From Gammaproteobacteria bacterium (GTDB lineage Bacteria > Pseudomonadota > Gammaproteobacteria > Steroidobacterales > Steroidobacteraceae), in NCBI GenBank assembly GCA_013289615.1, contig JABCZO010000017.1:1-64000 (forward strand): DNA of 64,000 bases, written 5' to 3'. Below, in pieces: positions 1-7,709 of this stretch. Below the pieces are notes generated by a model. The model did no database searches. It saw nothing but the letters and a program-made list of their open reading frames with translations, and was not told where the DNA came from. Every line of letters begins with the position of its first letter. The stretch's first letter is position 1. The translations under genes were made by a program, and so were the position numbers.

Positions 1-427
1 TACGCGCGGCGATGGCCGCGAGCGTCACGCGCGGCACGCTGTCGGCCAGGCGCTTCACAAAATTGAAGCGTACGCCGCGCACGCCTCCGGCGTGCAGCGC
101 CGCCAGGTCGGTGGAACCGACATCGGGACGCACCGTCGCCACGCCGCGCGCACGGCCATTCGAGCGCTCGATGGCGTCCAGCAACGCGCGGTTGTCGGCG
201 CCGTGACAGGTGGCCTGGACGATGACGTTGCGCTCGAAGCCGAGAATGTCGCGCAGTTCGAACAGCTTCGCGGCCGGTGCGTCGCAGGGTGTGTATTTGC
301 GCTCCGGTGCGTACGGAAATACGTCGCCCGGTCCAAACACATGGCAATGAGCGTCCACTGCGCCGGGCGGCGGCCGGAACGTCGGCTTGGACGGGTTGGG
401 ATGAAATACCAGCCAATCCTTGTCCAT
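1..427 (-). CDS. LigI-like 2-pyrone-4,6-dicarboxylate lactonase, partial
   Basis: N-terminal 142 residues of an amidohydrolase-family (TIM-barrel) protein; the rest lies beyond the left window edge. The start, MDKDWLVFHPNPSKP, is followed by DAHCHVFGP (metal-binding His27 and His29) and then NVIVQATCHGADN and GVRGVRFNFVKRL, which resemble LigI, the 2-pyrone-4,6-dicarboxylate hydrolase of protocatechuate 4,5-cleavage, as I recall it. LigI-like paralogues act on other lactones, so the substrate is inferred. The ATG at 425-427 lies 33 bp after the stop of the upstream cNMP/rhodanese gene on the same strand, so it is probably the last visible member of that leftward operon. No strong Shine-Dalgarno is seen. 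Confidence 0.85.
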   Translation of the reverse strand, partial: MDKDWLVFHPNPSKPTFRPPPGAVDAHCHVFGPGDVFPYAPERKYTPCDAPAAKLFELRDILGFERNVIVQATCHGADNRALLDAIERSNGRARGVATVRPDVGSTDLAALHAGGVRGVRFNFVKRLADSVPRVTLAAIAAR

Positions 428-460
428 CTGAAAGCTGCTCAGGTCAGCGCCACTCCGCTC

Positions 461-1531
461 TTAAGGGCCGCGACGCACGTCGCGCTCGGCGCTGTCGAGC
501 CCGCCGCGCAGCACATAGGCATCGAAGCCGCGTTCCACCAGGATGTAGGCGGCGGCCGAGCTGCGCCGGCCGGTATCGCAGTAGACAATGTATTTGGTGG
601 CGCGATCGAGTGTCGAGACCTTCAGGCGGATGAAATAAAGCGGGATATTGAGCGAGCCCTCGATCGCCAGATTCTGGTGCTCGGACGGCAGTCGCACGTC
701 GAGCCAGCGGCCGCCCTGCGCGATCATCGCCTTCGCCTCGGCATACGAGATCCACTTGACCAGCGGCTCGTTCATCAGGTCGCGGAAGTCCTGCTTGTTC
801 AGCCGCATCAGCACGCCGTCGGTCAGCATGCTCACGGTGGCATTGCGCTTGGCTTCGGAAATCAGCGCTTCCTCGCCGAAGGTGTCGCCGATACCGAGTT
901 CGGCCAGCTTCAGGCCGCCACGATTCATCGGCGTCTCCCGGGTCACCAGGCATTTACCGCTCACGATCGCGTAGAAAAAGTCGCCCTCGGCACCCTGCTG
1001 TATGACGGTCTCGCCGGCGCGGCAGTCGACGCGCTGCATGCGCATGAAAATCGCCTGGATGTTGGCCGGTGGTATGCGGTGAAAGGCCTGGGTCTGCAGC
1101 AGGGTGGTCATCCAGTCGTCACCGCCGCTGCCGGCAAACTGTGCCTGCAGCTCCGCCACCTCGTAGGTGCCGGTCTGGTCCCAGGTGATCATCATGTCGA
1201 GCATCTCGCTGTCCACCGACAGGCACTCGATCGGGTCCACTGCGCGGGCGCTGACCTTGCGCGGTAGCGCAGGCGCGAGCGGGTTGCGCGCCTCGGGACT
1301 GCCGGCGCGAATCATTGCCACCGTGCTGGTGCCCTCACGCAGCTCGATCAGGCCGGCGATCAGCCAGTAGGTGCGCCGGTCCTTGTCGCCCTCCTTGAAC
1401 AGTACGCGGTTGGCCGGAATCTGCGTGATCGACACTTTGCGGGCCAGGGCGACCAGGTTTTCCTTCTTCATGCCCTCGAATGGCGAGAATCTTCGTAGCA
1501 GCGCCACATCGACAGCCCGTTCTTCGCTCAT
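461..1531 (-). CDS. Double cyclic-nucleotide-binding domain plus rhodanese protein
   Basis: A 356-residue soluble protein of three modules. Residues about 15-115 and 140-235 look like two CRP-type cNMP-binding folds; the second has the better phosphate-binding cassette (GDTFGEEALISEAKRNATV), the first is degenerate. Residues about 250-350 form a rhodanese domain with the active-site loop CDTGRRSS, catalytic Cys318. Known rhodaneses of this type move sulfane sulfur or sense thiols; control by a cyclic nucleotide is inference from the fusion. There is no HTH, so it is not a CRP-type transcription factor. It lies between the FadJ-type gene (93 bp upstream) and the LigI-like gene (33 bp downstream) on the minus strand. 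Confidence 0.88.
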   Translation of the reverse strand: MSEERAVDVALLRRFSPFEGMKKENLVALARKVSITQIPANRVLFKEGDKDRRTYWLIAGLIELREGTSTVAMIRAGSPEARNPLAPALPRKVSARAVDPIECLSVDSEMLDMMITWDQTGTYEVAELQAQFAGSGGDDWMTTLLQTQAFHRIPPANIQAIFMRMQRVDCRAGETVIQQGAEGDFFYAIVSGKCLVTRETPMNRGGLKLAELGIGDTFGEEALISEAKRNATVSMLTDGVLMRLNKQDFRDLMNEPLVKWISYAEAKAMIAQGGRWLDVRLPSEHQNLAIEGSLNIPLYFIRLKVSTLDRATKYIVYCDTGRRSSAAAYILVERGFDAYVLRGGLDSAERDVRRGP

Positions 1532-1624
1532 GAGCGCGAGGCCTCAATTCCTCTCATAGGTATTTTCAGAATTTTCACACCCACCCGATGCGATCGATGG
1601 TAGCACAGGCGTTTCCCGGGGCGG

Positions 1625-3667
1625 TCAGGCCGTGTCACGCAGCGTCTGCCAGCCTGTATCGGGGCGAAAACGCACCCCGTAGCGCTTCGCAAGGGCCTCG
1701 AGCCGCGCGATGCAGGCGCCAATGCCGCGCGCGCGCGCGTAGGCGAGCGGGCCGCCGCGAAAGGGTGCGAAACCGGTACCAAAGATCACGCCGGCGTCGA
1801 TCAGGTCGGCGTCCTCGACGATGCCCTCGCGCAGACAGGCGACGCATTCGTTGACCATTGAGAGTATCAGGCGATCGGCCAGATCCTCGGGCACCGGGGT
1901 ATGCCCGGGCGGCCGGCTGACCTTGCCGTCGCGCCACGGATAGAAGCCCTGGCCGCTCTTGCGTCCCAGTTGCTTCGCCTGCACCAGCAGGCGGACCTTA
2001 TGCACGTAGGCGGGCGCCTCCTTGTGCAGCTCGCGCGTCACAATCTCCCCGACGTGCAGCAGCACATCCAGTCCGACTACGTCGGCGAGCTCCATCGGGC
2101 CCATCGGCATGCCGAAATCGACCGCGGCGCGATCGATCGCATTGAAACCGATGCCTTCGCCGGCGGCATGCAGCGCTTCGAACAGGTACGGAAACAGCAC
2201 GCGATTGACCAGGAAACCGGGGCTGCTGCGACACGGCAGCGGCAGCTTGTCGATACGGCGCGTCAGCGCCATCGCGCTCGAGAGCACCGCGGGCCTGGTC
2301 GGCGGGAAGTGCACCACTTCCACCAGCGGCATCTGCGGCACTGGATTGAAGAAATGCAGGCCGACCAGGTGGCCGGGGTCAGCCAGGGTAGTCGCCAACA
2401 GTTCGAGCGTGAGGCTGGAGGTGTTGCTGGCGAGCACTGCACCGGCCGCCATGCGCGGCTCGGCGGCCGCGTACAGCGAGCGCTTGGCGTCGAGATCCTC
2501 GAAGATCGCCTCGATGACGACGTCCGCCGCGGCGACCCCGCTGCCGTCGACATCCGCGCGCAGTCGCTCGCTGGCGGCGGCGCGCTCGGCCGGGGTAGAC
2601 AGGCGTTTGGCGTACAGTGCCGTGGCGCGCGCTATGGCCGGCTCGATCAGTTTCAGCTCCCGGTCCTGCAGCGTGACGCTCAGGCCGCGCAGCGCGCACC
2701 AGGCGGCGATGTCGCCACCCATGACACCAGCGCCGATCACGTGTACCCGCTCCAGGCGCGCGCTGCTCTTGCCGGCCAGCCCCTTGAGCCGATCCTGCAA
2801 CAGGAAAACCCGGATCAGGTTGCGCCCACTATCGCTGGCAAGCAGCGCCGCGAACGAGCGCGCTTCAGCGCTCATGGCCGCATCGCCGCGCGCGCCGAAC
2901 TTCGCCCACAGCGCGACGATCGCATACGGCGCCGGATAGTGCTCGCGCCGGGCCCGCGAGCGCACCTGACGCAGCAACAGCGGGCGCAGCAGCGCGCGCA
3001 GCCCTGGCCAGCTCAAGGCCCGCTCGAGCAGCGGCGGCCGATGCGGCGATGGCGCGGCCTGGATCATCTGGCGCGCGGCCGCGTCGAGCTGGTCGGCGCC
3101 CGCGATCAGGCGATCCACCAGTCCCAGCTTGAGCGCCTGATCGGCGCGCACACTGCGACCGGTCAGCATCAGACTCATCGCCGGTCGCACCCCGAGCAGC
3201 CGCACGCTGCGCACCGTGCCGCCAAAGCCGGGGTGAAGACCGAGCAGTACTTCGGGCAGCCCCAGTGACAGTTTGGAATCGCCGACGGCGATCCGGTAGC
3301 GGCAGGCCAGCGCCAGCTCAAGGCCGCCGCCCAGGGCATAACCATGGATGGCTGCCACGGTCGGATAGGGCAGTGCCTCGAGGCGCGAATAGATTCGCTG
3401 TCCGAGCGTGATCAATTCAAGCGCGTTGGCCTCGGAGCCCAGGGTGTTGATTTCGCGGATATCGGCACCGGCGATGAAGCCCGAGGGCTTGGATGAGCGC
3501 AGCACCAGGCCGCGCAGCGCGCGTCGCTCGAGTGCATCGAGCTGTTGCTGCAGCTCCAGCAGTACCGCGCGGCCGAGCGTATTGGCGGAACTGCCGGGCC
3601 GGTCGAGCGTGAGCCAGCCGATGTTGTCGGCATCGACGTCGAGGGTGAACGCCAGCGCTTCGCTCAT
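1625..3667 (-). CDS. fadJ: Fatty-acid oxidation alpha subunit (enoyl-CoA hydratase/3-hydroxyacyl-CoA dehydrogenase)
   Basis: About 680 residues in the FadB/FadJ order. An N-terminal crotonase domain (1 to about 190) has the oxyanion loops IAGADIR and YALGGGLELALACR and the second catalytic Glu in LGLPE. It is followed by an NAD-binding 3-hydroxyacyl-CoA dehydrogenase domain starting at VHVIGAGVMGGDIA, with the catalytic His in HFFNPV, and a C-terminal dimer domain. Known role: hydration and oxidation of enoyl-CoA in beta-oxidation, with a separate thiolase not seen here. The ATG at 3665-3667 overlaps the TGA of the upstream gene (ATGA), implying translational coupling; the frame stays open further upstream, but that stretch belongs to the neighbour in another frame. 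Confidence 0.93.
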   Translation of the reverse strand: MSEALAFTLDVDADNIGWLTLDRPGSSANTLGRAVLLELQQQLDALERRALRGLVLRSSKPSGFIAGADIREINTLGSEANALELITLGQRIYSRLEALPYPTVAAIHGYALGGGLELALACRYRIAVGDSKLSLGLPEVLLGLHPGFGGTVRSVRLLGVRPAMSLMLTGRSVRADQALKLGLVDRLIAGADQLDAAARQMIQAAPSPHRPPLLERALSWPGLRALLRPLLLRQVRSRARREHYPAPYAIVALWAKFGARGDAAMSAEARSFAALLASDSGRNLIRVFLLQDRLKGLAGKSSARLERVHVIGAGVMGGDIAAWCALRGLSVTLQDRELKLIEPAIARATALYAKRLSTPAERAAASERLRADVDGSGVAAADVVIEAIFEDLDAKRSLYAAAEPRMAAGAVLASNTSSLTLELLATTLADPGHLVGLHFFNPVPQMPLVEVVHFPPTRPAVLSSAMALTRRIDKLPLPCRSSPGFLVNRVLFPYLFEALHAAGEGIGFNAIDRAAVDFGMPMGPMELADVVGLDVLLHVGEIVTRELHKEAPAYVHKVRLLVQAKQLGRKSGQGFYPWRDGKVSRPPGHTPVPEDLADRLILSMVNECVACLREGIVEDADLIDAGVIFGTGFAPFRGGPLAYARARGIGACIARLEALAKRYGVRFRPDTGWQTLRDTA

Positions 3668-4425
3668 GGGAACTCCGGTCCGATCGAGTTGCCGTTGAGC
3701 TCGAAATCGCACACCAGCGGACGATGATCCGACCAAGTGACGGCTGGGATTCGAAACGAGGTTACGTCTATGCCACGGCTGACCAGGATGAAATCCAGCT
3801 CCACTCGCGGGTGGCGCGACGGAAACGATGGCAGCCCCTCGGTATTGGCACTGCGCAGTCCGGCGGCGCGCATGAACAGGTAGATTTCGTGCGTTCCCCA
3901 GAAAGTATTGAAATCGCCGGCTACGATGACCGGTTTGTGCGAGCGCACCACCAGGTCGTGCAGCGTGCGCAGCTGATACTGGCGATGGCGGAACTTGAGC
4001 GACAGGTGCACCAGGAATACGCACAGCTGGTCCAGCTCGAGCTCGATGATCAGCCGCTTGATGCCAGTATCGAAGTAATGGAAGCGCTCGCCGGTCACCC
4101 GCGGCGCCGCCAGCAGCGCGTTGGACTGCTTGCGCACGATCGGCACCAGCTGATTGATCGAGCCGGTGCCGTACTTGCATTGGTGGGCGGTGTAGTGGCC
4201 GAGCGCATCGGCGACATGCGTGGCCTGATTGAGCATGCCGGTACGTACCGATCCGGTATCGACCTCGATCAGGCCGACCAGGTCGGGATCCTCGGCGCGG
4301 ATCAGTTCGGTGATGTGGTCGAGCACGCGCCGGCTGCTGCGCAAGTAGCCGGCCCCAGGAACCGGAAAATGAAAGGCCGGCCCGGTACCGGTCGCATAGC
4401 GGATATTGTAGACCAGCAGTCTCAC
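3664..4425 (-). CDS. Endonuclease/exonuclease/phosphatase (EEP) family hydrolase
   Basis: 253 residues with the EEP fold signature: MRLLVYNIRYATG at the start (metal Asn), a catalytic Glu in LVGLIEVDTGS, GDFNTFWG and the C-terminal SDHRPLV His. Family members cleave phosphodiester or phosphomonoester bonds in nucleic acids, inositol phosphates or sphingolipids; the target here cannot be read from sequence. There is no signal peptide. It is the first gene of the leftward operon, overlaps the FadJ-type gene by 4 nt and is divergent from the TIR-like gene with only 55 bp between their starts. Confidence 0.88.
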   Translation of the reverse strand: MRLLVYNIRYATGTGPAFHFPVPGAGYLRSSRRVLDHITELIRAEDPDLVGLIEVDTGSVRTGMLNQATHVADALGHYTAHQCKYGTGSINQLVPIVRKQSNALLAAPRVTGERFHYFDTGIKRLIIELELDQLCVFLVHLSLKFRHRQYQLRTLHDLVVRSHKPVIVAGDFNTFWGTHEIYLFMRAAGLRSANTEGLPSFPSRHPRVELDFILVSRGIDVTSFRIPAVTWSDHRPLVCDFELNGNSIGPEFP

Positions 4426-4480
4426 AGCAGTTGCAGCACGTCTCTATCCATTCGGCCGGCCGTCACAGTACACTGGGAGC

Positions 4481-4936
4481 ATGTCCCAGCGCGATCCCAT
4501 TCGGGTATTCGTGACCCACTGTTTTGAGGAGGGCGACGACTACCTGCGGGTGTTCGAGTACATCGAGAGTGCGCAGAATTTCTACTACAAGAACTGCAGC
4601 GCCCCGGAAGTGCGGCCGCCGATCGGCGGGCAGGAAGGATTGCGCGAGGAACTGCGCCGGCAGATTGCGCCGGCCGAAGTCGTGATCGCTCTGTCGAGCC
4701 TGTATCCGCAGCAGCAGGACCTGCTGGTGTTTCAGTTGAACTATGCCAAGGCCAGCGACAAGCCGGTGCTGCTGCTGCCGCATTTTGGCCTCGAGCAGCC
4801 GCGCGCCAAGCCGCTCAACGGCCTGTTCGACGAGACCGTGTCCTGGGATGAGCGGGCGCTGGTCGATGCAGTGAAGCGCCAGGCGCGGCACGAGGACACC
4901 ACGCGCTGGGATACGATCGAGTTCAAGCTCGATTAG
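4481..4936 (+). CDS. TIR-like (MTH538/DUF1863-type) domain protein
   Basis: 151 residues forming essentially one TIR-like domain: strand beta1 in PIRVFVTHCF, a loop containing EGDDYLRVFEYIES, a helix LREELRRQI, then AEVVIALSSLYPQQQDLLVFQLNYA and KPVLLLPHFG, typical of the flavodoxin-like MTH538/ThsB-type TIR fold. Homologues are often labelled toll/interleukin receptor. Some relatives (ThsB) make NAD-derived signals in antiphage defence, but no ThsA-like effector is adjacent. The ATG has a GGGAGC Shine-Dalgarno just upstream. The stop overlaps the convergent hypothetical gene by 4 nt. Function here is unknown. Confidence 0.72.
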   Translation: MSQRDPIRVFVTHCFEEGDDYLRVFEYIESAQNFYYKNCSAPEVRPPIGGQEGLREELRRQIAPAEVVIALSSLYPQQQDLLVFQLNYAKASDKPVLLLPHFGLEQPRAKPLNGLFDETVSWDERALVDAVKRQARHEDTTRWDTIEFKLD

Positions 4937-5307
4937 GAATTGCTGCTGGCCTCGGTAGCCAGGTATTTCGCCAGCGGCACCACCGGGCGGGCGTTCCGTA
5001 CGACGCCGTGATGGCTCATGCCTGCGGACATGCCATACAGCCGGATCACCAGCCCGGCATAACGGCAGGCCTGATCGTTGGACAGCTTGCGCACCGAGGC
5101 TTTGACGACATCATCGCCGGGTAGCGCCGGTGCGCGATGCAGGGTGCGAATCATGTCGCCGAATTCATGTGCCAGCTCGCCGGGCACGTCGCACTCTTGA
5201 ATATCTTCCAGGTAGCGGCAGTACGCGTCGAACAACCGATCCTTGATGTGACCGGGACCGGTCAGAGACAGCGCGGCAGCCTCCAGGCGCGCACATAAAT
5301 CCGCCAT
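4933..5307 (-). CDS. Hypothetical protein
   Basis: 124 residues, soluble, helical and acidic in the middle (YLEDIQECDVPGELAHEFGDMI), ending with a more basic segment rich in Ala and Val. No family recognised. The start at 5305-5307 was chosen because AGGGAG lies about 9 nt upstream on this strand; the frame continues open to 5475 but the extra residues look non-coding. It is convergent with, and overlaps by 4 nt, the TIR-like gene, an arrangement that could be a conserved pair or chance. Confidence 0.6.
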   Translation of the reverse strand: MADLCARLEAAALSLTGPGHIKDRLFDAYCRYLEDIQECDVPGELAHEFGDMIRTLHRAPALPGDDVVKASVRKLSNDQACRYAGLVIRLYGMSAGMSHHGVVRNARPVVPLAKYLATEASSNS

Positions 5308-5749
5308 ACCTAAGCTCCCTGCGACACCAGATCTTCGCCCGCACTGATTTGTACTTGTAGCGCGAAGCTCACGTAACGCCTTAATTGTTGTAGCCCGCGG
5401 GAAACCTTGCCCGTTCAATGTTATACGGAGCGAATATAGCGCGACGCCTGCGAAACTCAAGAGCGAATTATCCAACGGTTAAACGCCAAGGCGCCGCCAG
5501 ACCTGATTTTTTTGCCGCACCTTGCGCAATACGAGATGTTATTTATGAAGATAGCCCTGTAACAGTATGATAACAATTAGAAATAAAACGGTAACACTCG
5601 ATCGGAGTGGCGGCATCGGCGCCACCATGCTGCCAAAGCGTTCGCGTGCCGGGCGGATGGAAGGTGAATTAATCCCTCCGTTCGCCGCCGCTGTCCGGTC
5701 GCCACGCTAACATTCGCGACCTGGTGGCCTTAGGCTTTCTCTCGGGGGT
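5308..5749. other. Intergenic region, AT-rich, no gene seen
   Basis: 442 bp. The part at about 5500-5600 is much more AT-rich than its surroundings and contains several short A/T runs, fitting a promoter or regulatory region for the leftward gene ending at 4933 or the rightward gene at 5750. I saw no convincing -35/-10 pair, hairpin or RNA gene. Confidence 0.5.
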
Positions 5750-6259
5750 GTGCCGGTGGCGTTGAAGAAAGCGTCCAGAACACGCAGCGCGCGCGCCCGC
5801 GGCCTGCGCACCCTGCAGCATCAGACATTGCCGCCCAAGACCCGCTACGCCATCGATACCGAAGTCTGGTTCCGCGGGCTGATCGTCGAGCGCCAGCCGC
5901 CGGCGCAGCGCAATCATCGGTGGTCGACCAAGGATCAGGTGCACGACGAGGCACTCGGCTGGTTTCTCGATCGGCACGCCGAGCGGCCGTTCGAGGAGTA
6001 TCCCGCGCGCCGCACCGCCGACGAGGATCTGACCTTCTGGGTCGACTCGAGGCTGATGGAGCGTGCGCGACGCATGGCCGAGCGCGATGGTGTCAAGGTG
6101 GCGCGCCTGATCGATGCCGCGCTGAGCTGCTACGTGCGCGAACAGCTGCCGGAGGAACTGGTGCGCTACCGGCAGCGGGTGCAGGCTGAGGCGAGCAGGC
6201 TGTATGAGGCGAGGCGTCCGCGTGCGCGCCGGCCGCGCAGCGGCAAGGCAAGGGCATAG
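5750..6259 (+). CDS. Hypothetical protein with possible ribbon-helix-helix-like C-terminal half
   Basis: 169 residues from a GTG start. The N-terminus and C-terminus are Arg/Lys rich; the middle (RHAERPFEEYPARRTADEDLTFWVDSRLMERARRMA...) resembles a beta strand followed by two helices as in ribbon-helix-helix proteins (LTFWVDSRLMERARRMAERDG, then KVARLIDAALSCYVREQL). That would suggest nucleic-acid binding, but it is inference. A long antisense open frame covers the same place; this strand is preferred because the predicted protein has sensible secondary structure and lies head-to-tail with dodecin. Confidence 0.5.
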   Translation: MPVALKKASRTRSARARGLRTLQHQTLPPKTRYAIDTEVWFRGLIVERQPPAQRNHRWSTKDQVHDEALGWFLDRHAERPFEEYPARRTADEDLTFWVDSRLMERARRMAERDGVKVARLIDAALSCYVREQLPEELVRYRQRVQAEASRLYEARRPRARRPRSGKARA

Positions 6260-6334
6260 TGCAGTCGCCTGTTGAGCGCCGGAGGGATAAGCTTGCGGGC
6301 GGATCGGGGGTCGAACTAATGCGAGGCGAATACC

Positions 6335-6553
6335 ATGGTTGAGAGTGTTTATAAAATAATCGAGCTCGTCGGCACCAGCACCGAGTCGTGGGAGAAGGCG
6401 GCCGCGGCCGCGGTAGTACGCGCCAGCACGACGCTGCGCGATCTGCGGGTTGCCGAAGTGGTGCAGCTGGATCTGCAGCTCAACAATGGCAAGGTCGAAG
6501 CCTATCGCGCGAAACTGAAAGTCTCGTTCAAGTACGAGGACGGTAAACAGTAG
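6335..6553 (+). CDS. Dodecin flavin-binding protein
   Basis: 72 residues matching the dodecin family over its whole length: MVESVYKIIELVGTSTESWEKAA with the flavin-stacking Trp, then RVAEVVQLDLQLNNGKVEAYRAKLKVSFKYED. Dodecins assemble into 12-mers that store or buffer riboflavin, FMN or FAD in the cytoplasm. The length is normal for the family. The ATG follows GAGGCG. It stands alone between the hypothetical gene and the oppositely oriented CDF-like gene. Confidence 0.95.
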   Translation: MVESVYKIIELVGTSTESWEKAAAAAVVRASTTLRDLRVAEVVQLDLQLNNGKVEAYRAKLKVSFKYEDGKQ

Positions 6554-6573
6554 TACGCCCGCATCGGCTGCGG

Positions 6574-7221
6574 TTATTGCGGCGCGTGGGCCTGCCGCTC
6601 CGCGCGCGCGCGCAGCCAGATCTCGCGCGCAGCGCCCAGGCTCATCGCCAGGATCCCCAGACCCACCCCCAGGTCCGGCCATGCCGAGGGCCAGGCGAGG
6701 GTCAGCCCGGCCGCCGCAAGGATCGCAAGGTTCGCCCACACGTCGTTGCGTGCCGATAGGAATGCGGCACGCGACAGGCTGCCGCCCGCGTGCCGAACAC
6801 GTGCCAGCAGCAGCGCGCAGCTGAAATTCACCGCCAGCGCTCCCAGCGCGGTGAGCGATAACCCAAGCGGCGAGGGCGACAGCGGCAGCAGCCATTTGTG
6901 CCATGCCGTCCAAAGCGTGGCGACGGCCGGCAACAGCAGCACGGCGGCAAGGGCGAAGCCCAACTGCGAGCGCCGCCGCGGCTGCCAACCCAACGCAACC
7001 AGGATCAGCACGTTGAGGGCGGTGTCTTCCAGGAAGTCGATCGAATCGGCGAACAGCGATACCGAGCCGAGGTGACGGGCGATCGCAAATTCGACCGCGA
7101 AGTAGGCCAGATTCAGCATCGCCACCCAGCCGACGGCACGCCGCAGCGCGCCGTCGCCGACGACAGCGGCGGCGCTGGAGGCGAACTGGCGGCCACCACC
7201 CGCGTCATCAGCGCCGTTCAA
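6574..7221 (-). CDS. Cation-diffusion-facilitator-like membrane protein
   Basis: 215 residues with about five or six membrane segments. The helix-2 signature SLFADSIDFLEDTALN corresponds to the CDF metal site ADSxHxxxD, with Asp in place of the usual His, and the helix-5 equivalent is ARNDVWANLAIL. The protein ends soon after the last helix, so the cytoplasmic ferredoxin-like domain of full CDF exporters is absent. Family role: export of divalent cations such as Zn or Co by proton exchange; metal and direction are not readable here. It probably has its own promoter from the 7222-7267 side. Confidence 0.75.
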   Translation of the reverse strand: MNGADDAGGGRQFASSAAAVVGDGALRRAVGWVAMLNLAYFAVEFAIARHLGSVSLFADSIDFLEDTALNVLILVALGWQPRRRSQLGFALAAVLLLPAVATLWTAWHKWLLPLSPSPLGLSLTALGALAVNFSCALLLARVRHAGGSLSRAAFLSARNDVWANLAILAAAGLTLAWPSAWPDLGVGLGILAMSLGAAREIWLRARAERQAHAPQ

Positions 7222-7267
7222 TACCCACCGCCCGCACTGACTCGATCGAGATCAGCCGTCGCCGAGC

Positions 7268-7504
7268 TCAGCCGGGCACGATCTGCACGGAATCGGTGCT
7301 GGGATCGAAAACGATCCGCGCCTCGCCGCGCTCGAGCTGGCGCATCACGTGCCCGACTTTCTCCTCCAGCGAATATTCGCGCTCACCGTAGTCGGTACCT
7401 TCGCGCAGCACGAACGATTCGAGCACCCCGCGCAGCGCGTCGGATGACAGGTCCGTGTGCGGAACCTCGATTCTGTCGACACTTTCCCTTGGCACGCCTT
7501 TCAT
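7268..7504 (-). CDS. YheU family (UPF0270) protein
   Basis: 78 residues with the family core ESFVLREGTDYGEREYSLEEKVGHVMRQLERGEARIVFD, close to E. coli YheU. The function of the family is unknown. It is slightly longer than YheU at the N-terminus (MKGVPRESVDRIEVPHTDLS), where the start is the least certain part. The region immediately upstream on this strand (7505-7560) is very AT-rich and probably holds its promoter. Confidence 0.9.
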   Translation of the reverse strand: MKGVPRESVDRIEVPHTDLSSDALRGVLESFVLREGTDYGEREYSLEEKVGHVMRQLERGEARIVFDPSTDSVQIVPG

Positions 7505-7613
7505 CAGATAAATATATTATAAATCAATATATTATGATATATAATGAATGTAGACTAGCGATAACCTGCCGGCAGCGCCGCCGCGACCGGCGGCAGCCGC
7601 GCGAGCTGCATGC

Positions 7614-7653
7614 TCGAATACCTGCGACAGTCATGATCGAATACCTGCGACAG
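7614..7653. repeat. 17-bp direct repeat upstream of the desaturase
   Basis: TCGAATACCTGCGACAG occurs at 7614-7630 and again at 7637-7653, so the repeat period is 23 bp. It sits in the divergent region between the YheU gene and the desaturase gene. Repeats at about two helical turns can be binding sites for a dimeric regulator; no regulator is adjacent. Confidence 0.7.
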
Positions 7654-7657
7654 CACT

Positions 7658-7677
7658 GGTAAATAGGTTAATTTACC
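7658..7677. promoter_or_regulatory. Inverted repeat GGTAAAT-N6-ATTTACC
   Basis: Perfect 7-bp arms (7658-7664 and 7671-7677) around AGGTTA, 33 bp before the desaturase ATG. This is a plausible operator or short hairpin controlling fatty-acid desaturation; assignment to any regulator is inference. Confidence 0.5.
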
Positions 7678-7709
7678 CAATATAGAACCCATGGGGAGCA
7701 CTCACTAAG

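Noticed and set aside
1901-3268. Long plus-strand open frame (about 455 codons) across the FadJ region
   Set aside because: Antisense to a gene with clear catalytic motifs; its translation is Gln/Arg/His-rich low-complexity typical of a high-GC shadow frame.
4481-5307. A Thoeris antiphage system
   Set aside because: A ThsB-like TIR domain is present, but no ThsA (Sir2/SLOG or macro-domain effector) is encoded nearby.
5669-6988. Minus-strand open frame of about 439 codons
   Set aside because: Covers dodecin and the CDF-like gene in another frame; those proteins have recognisable family features.
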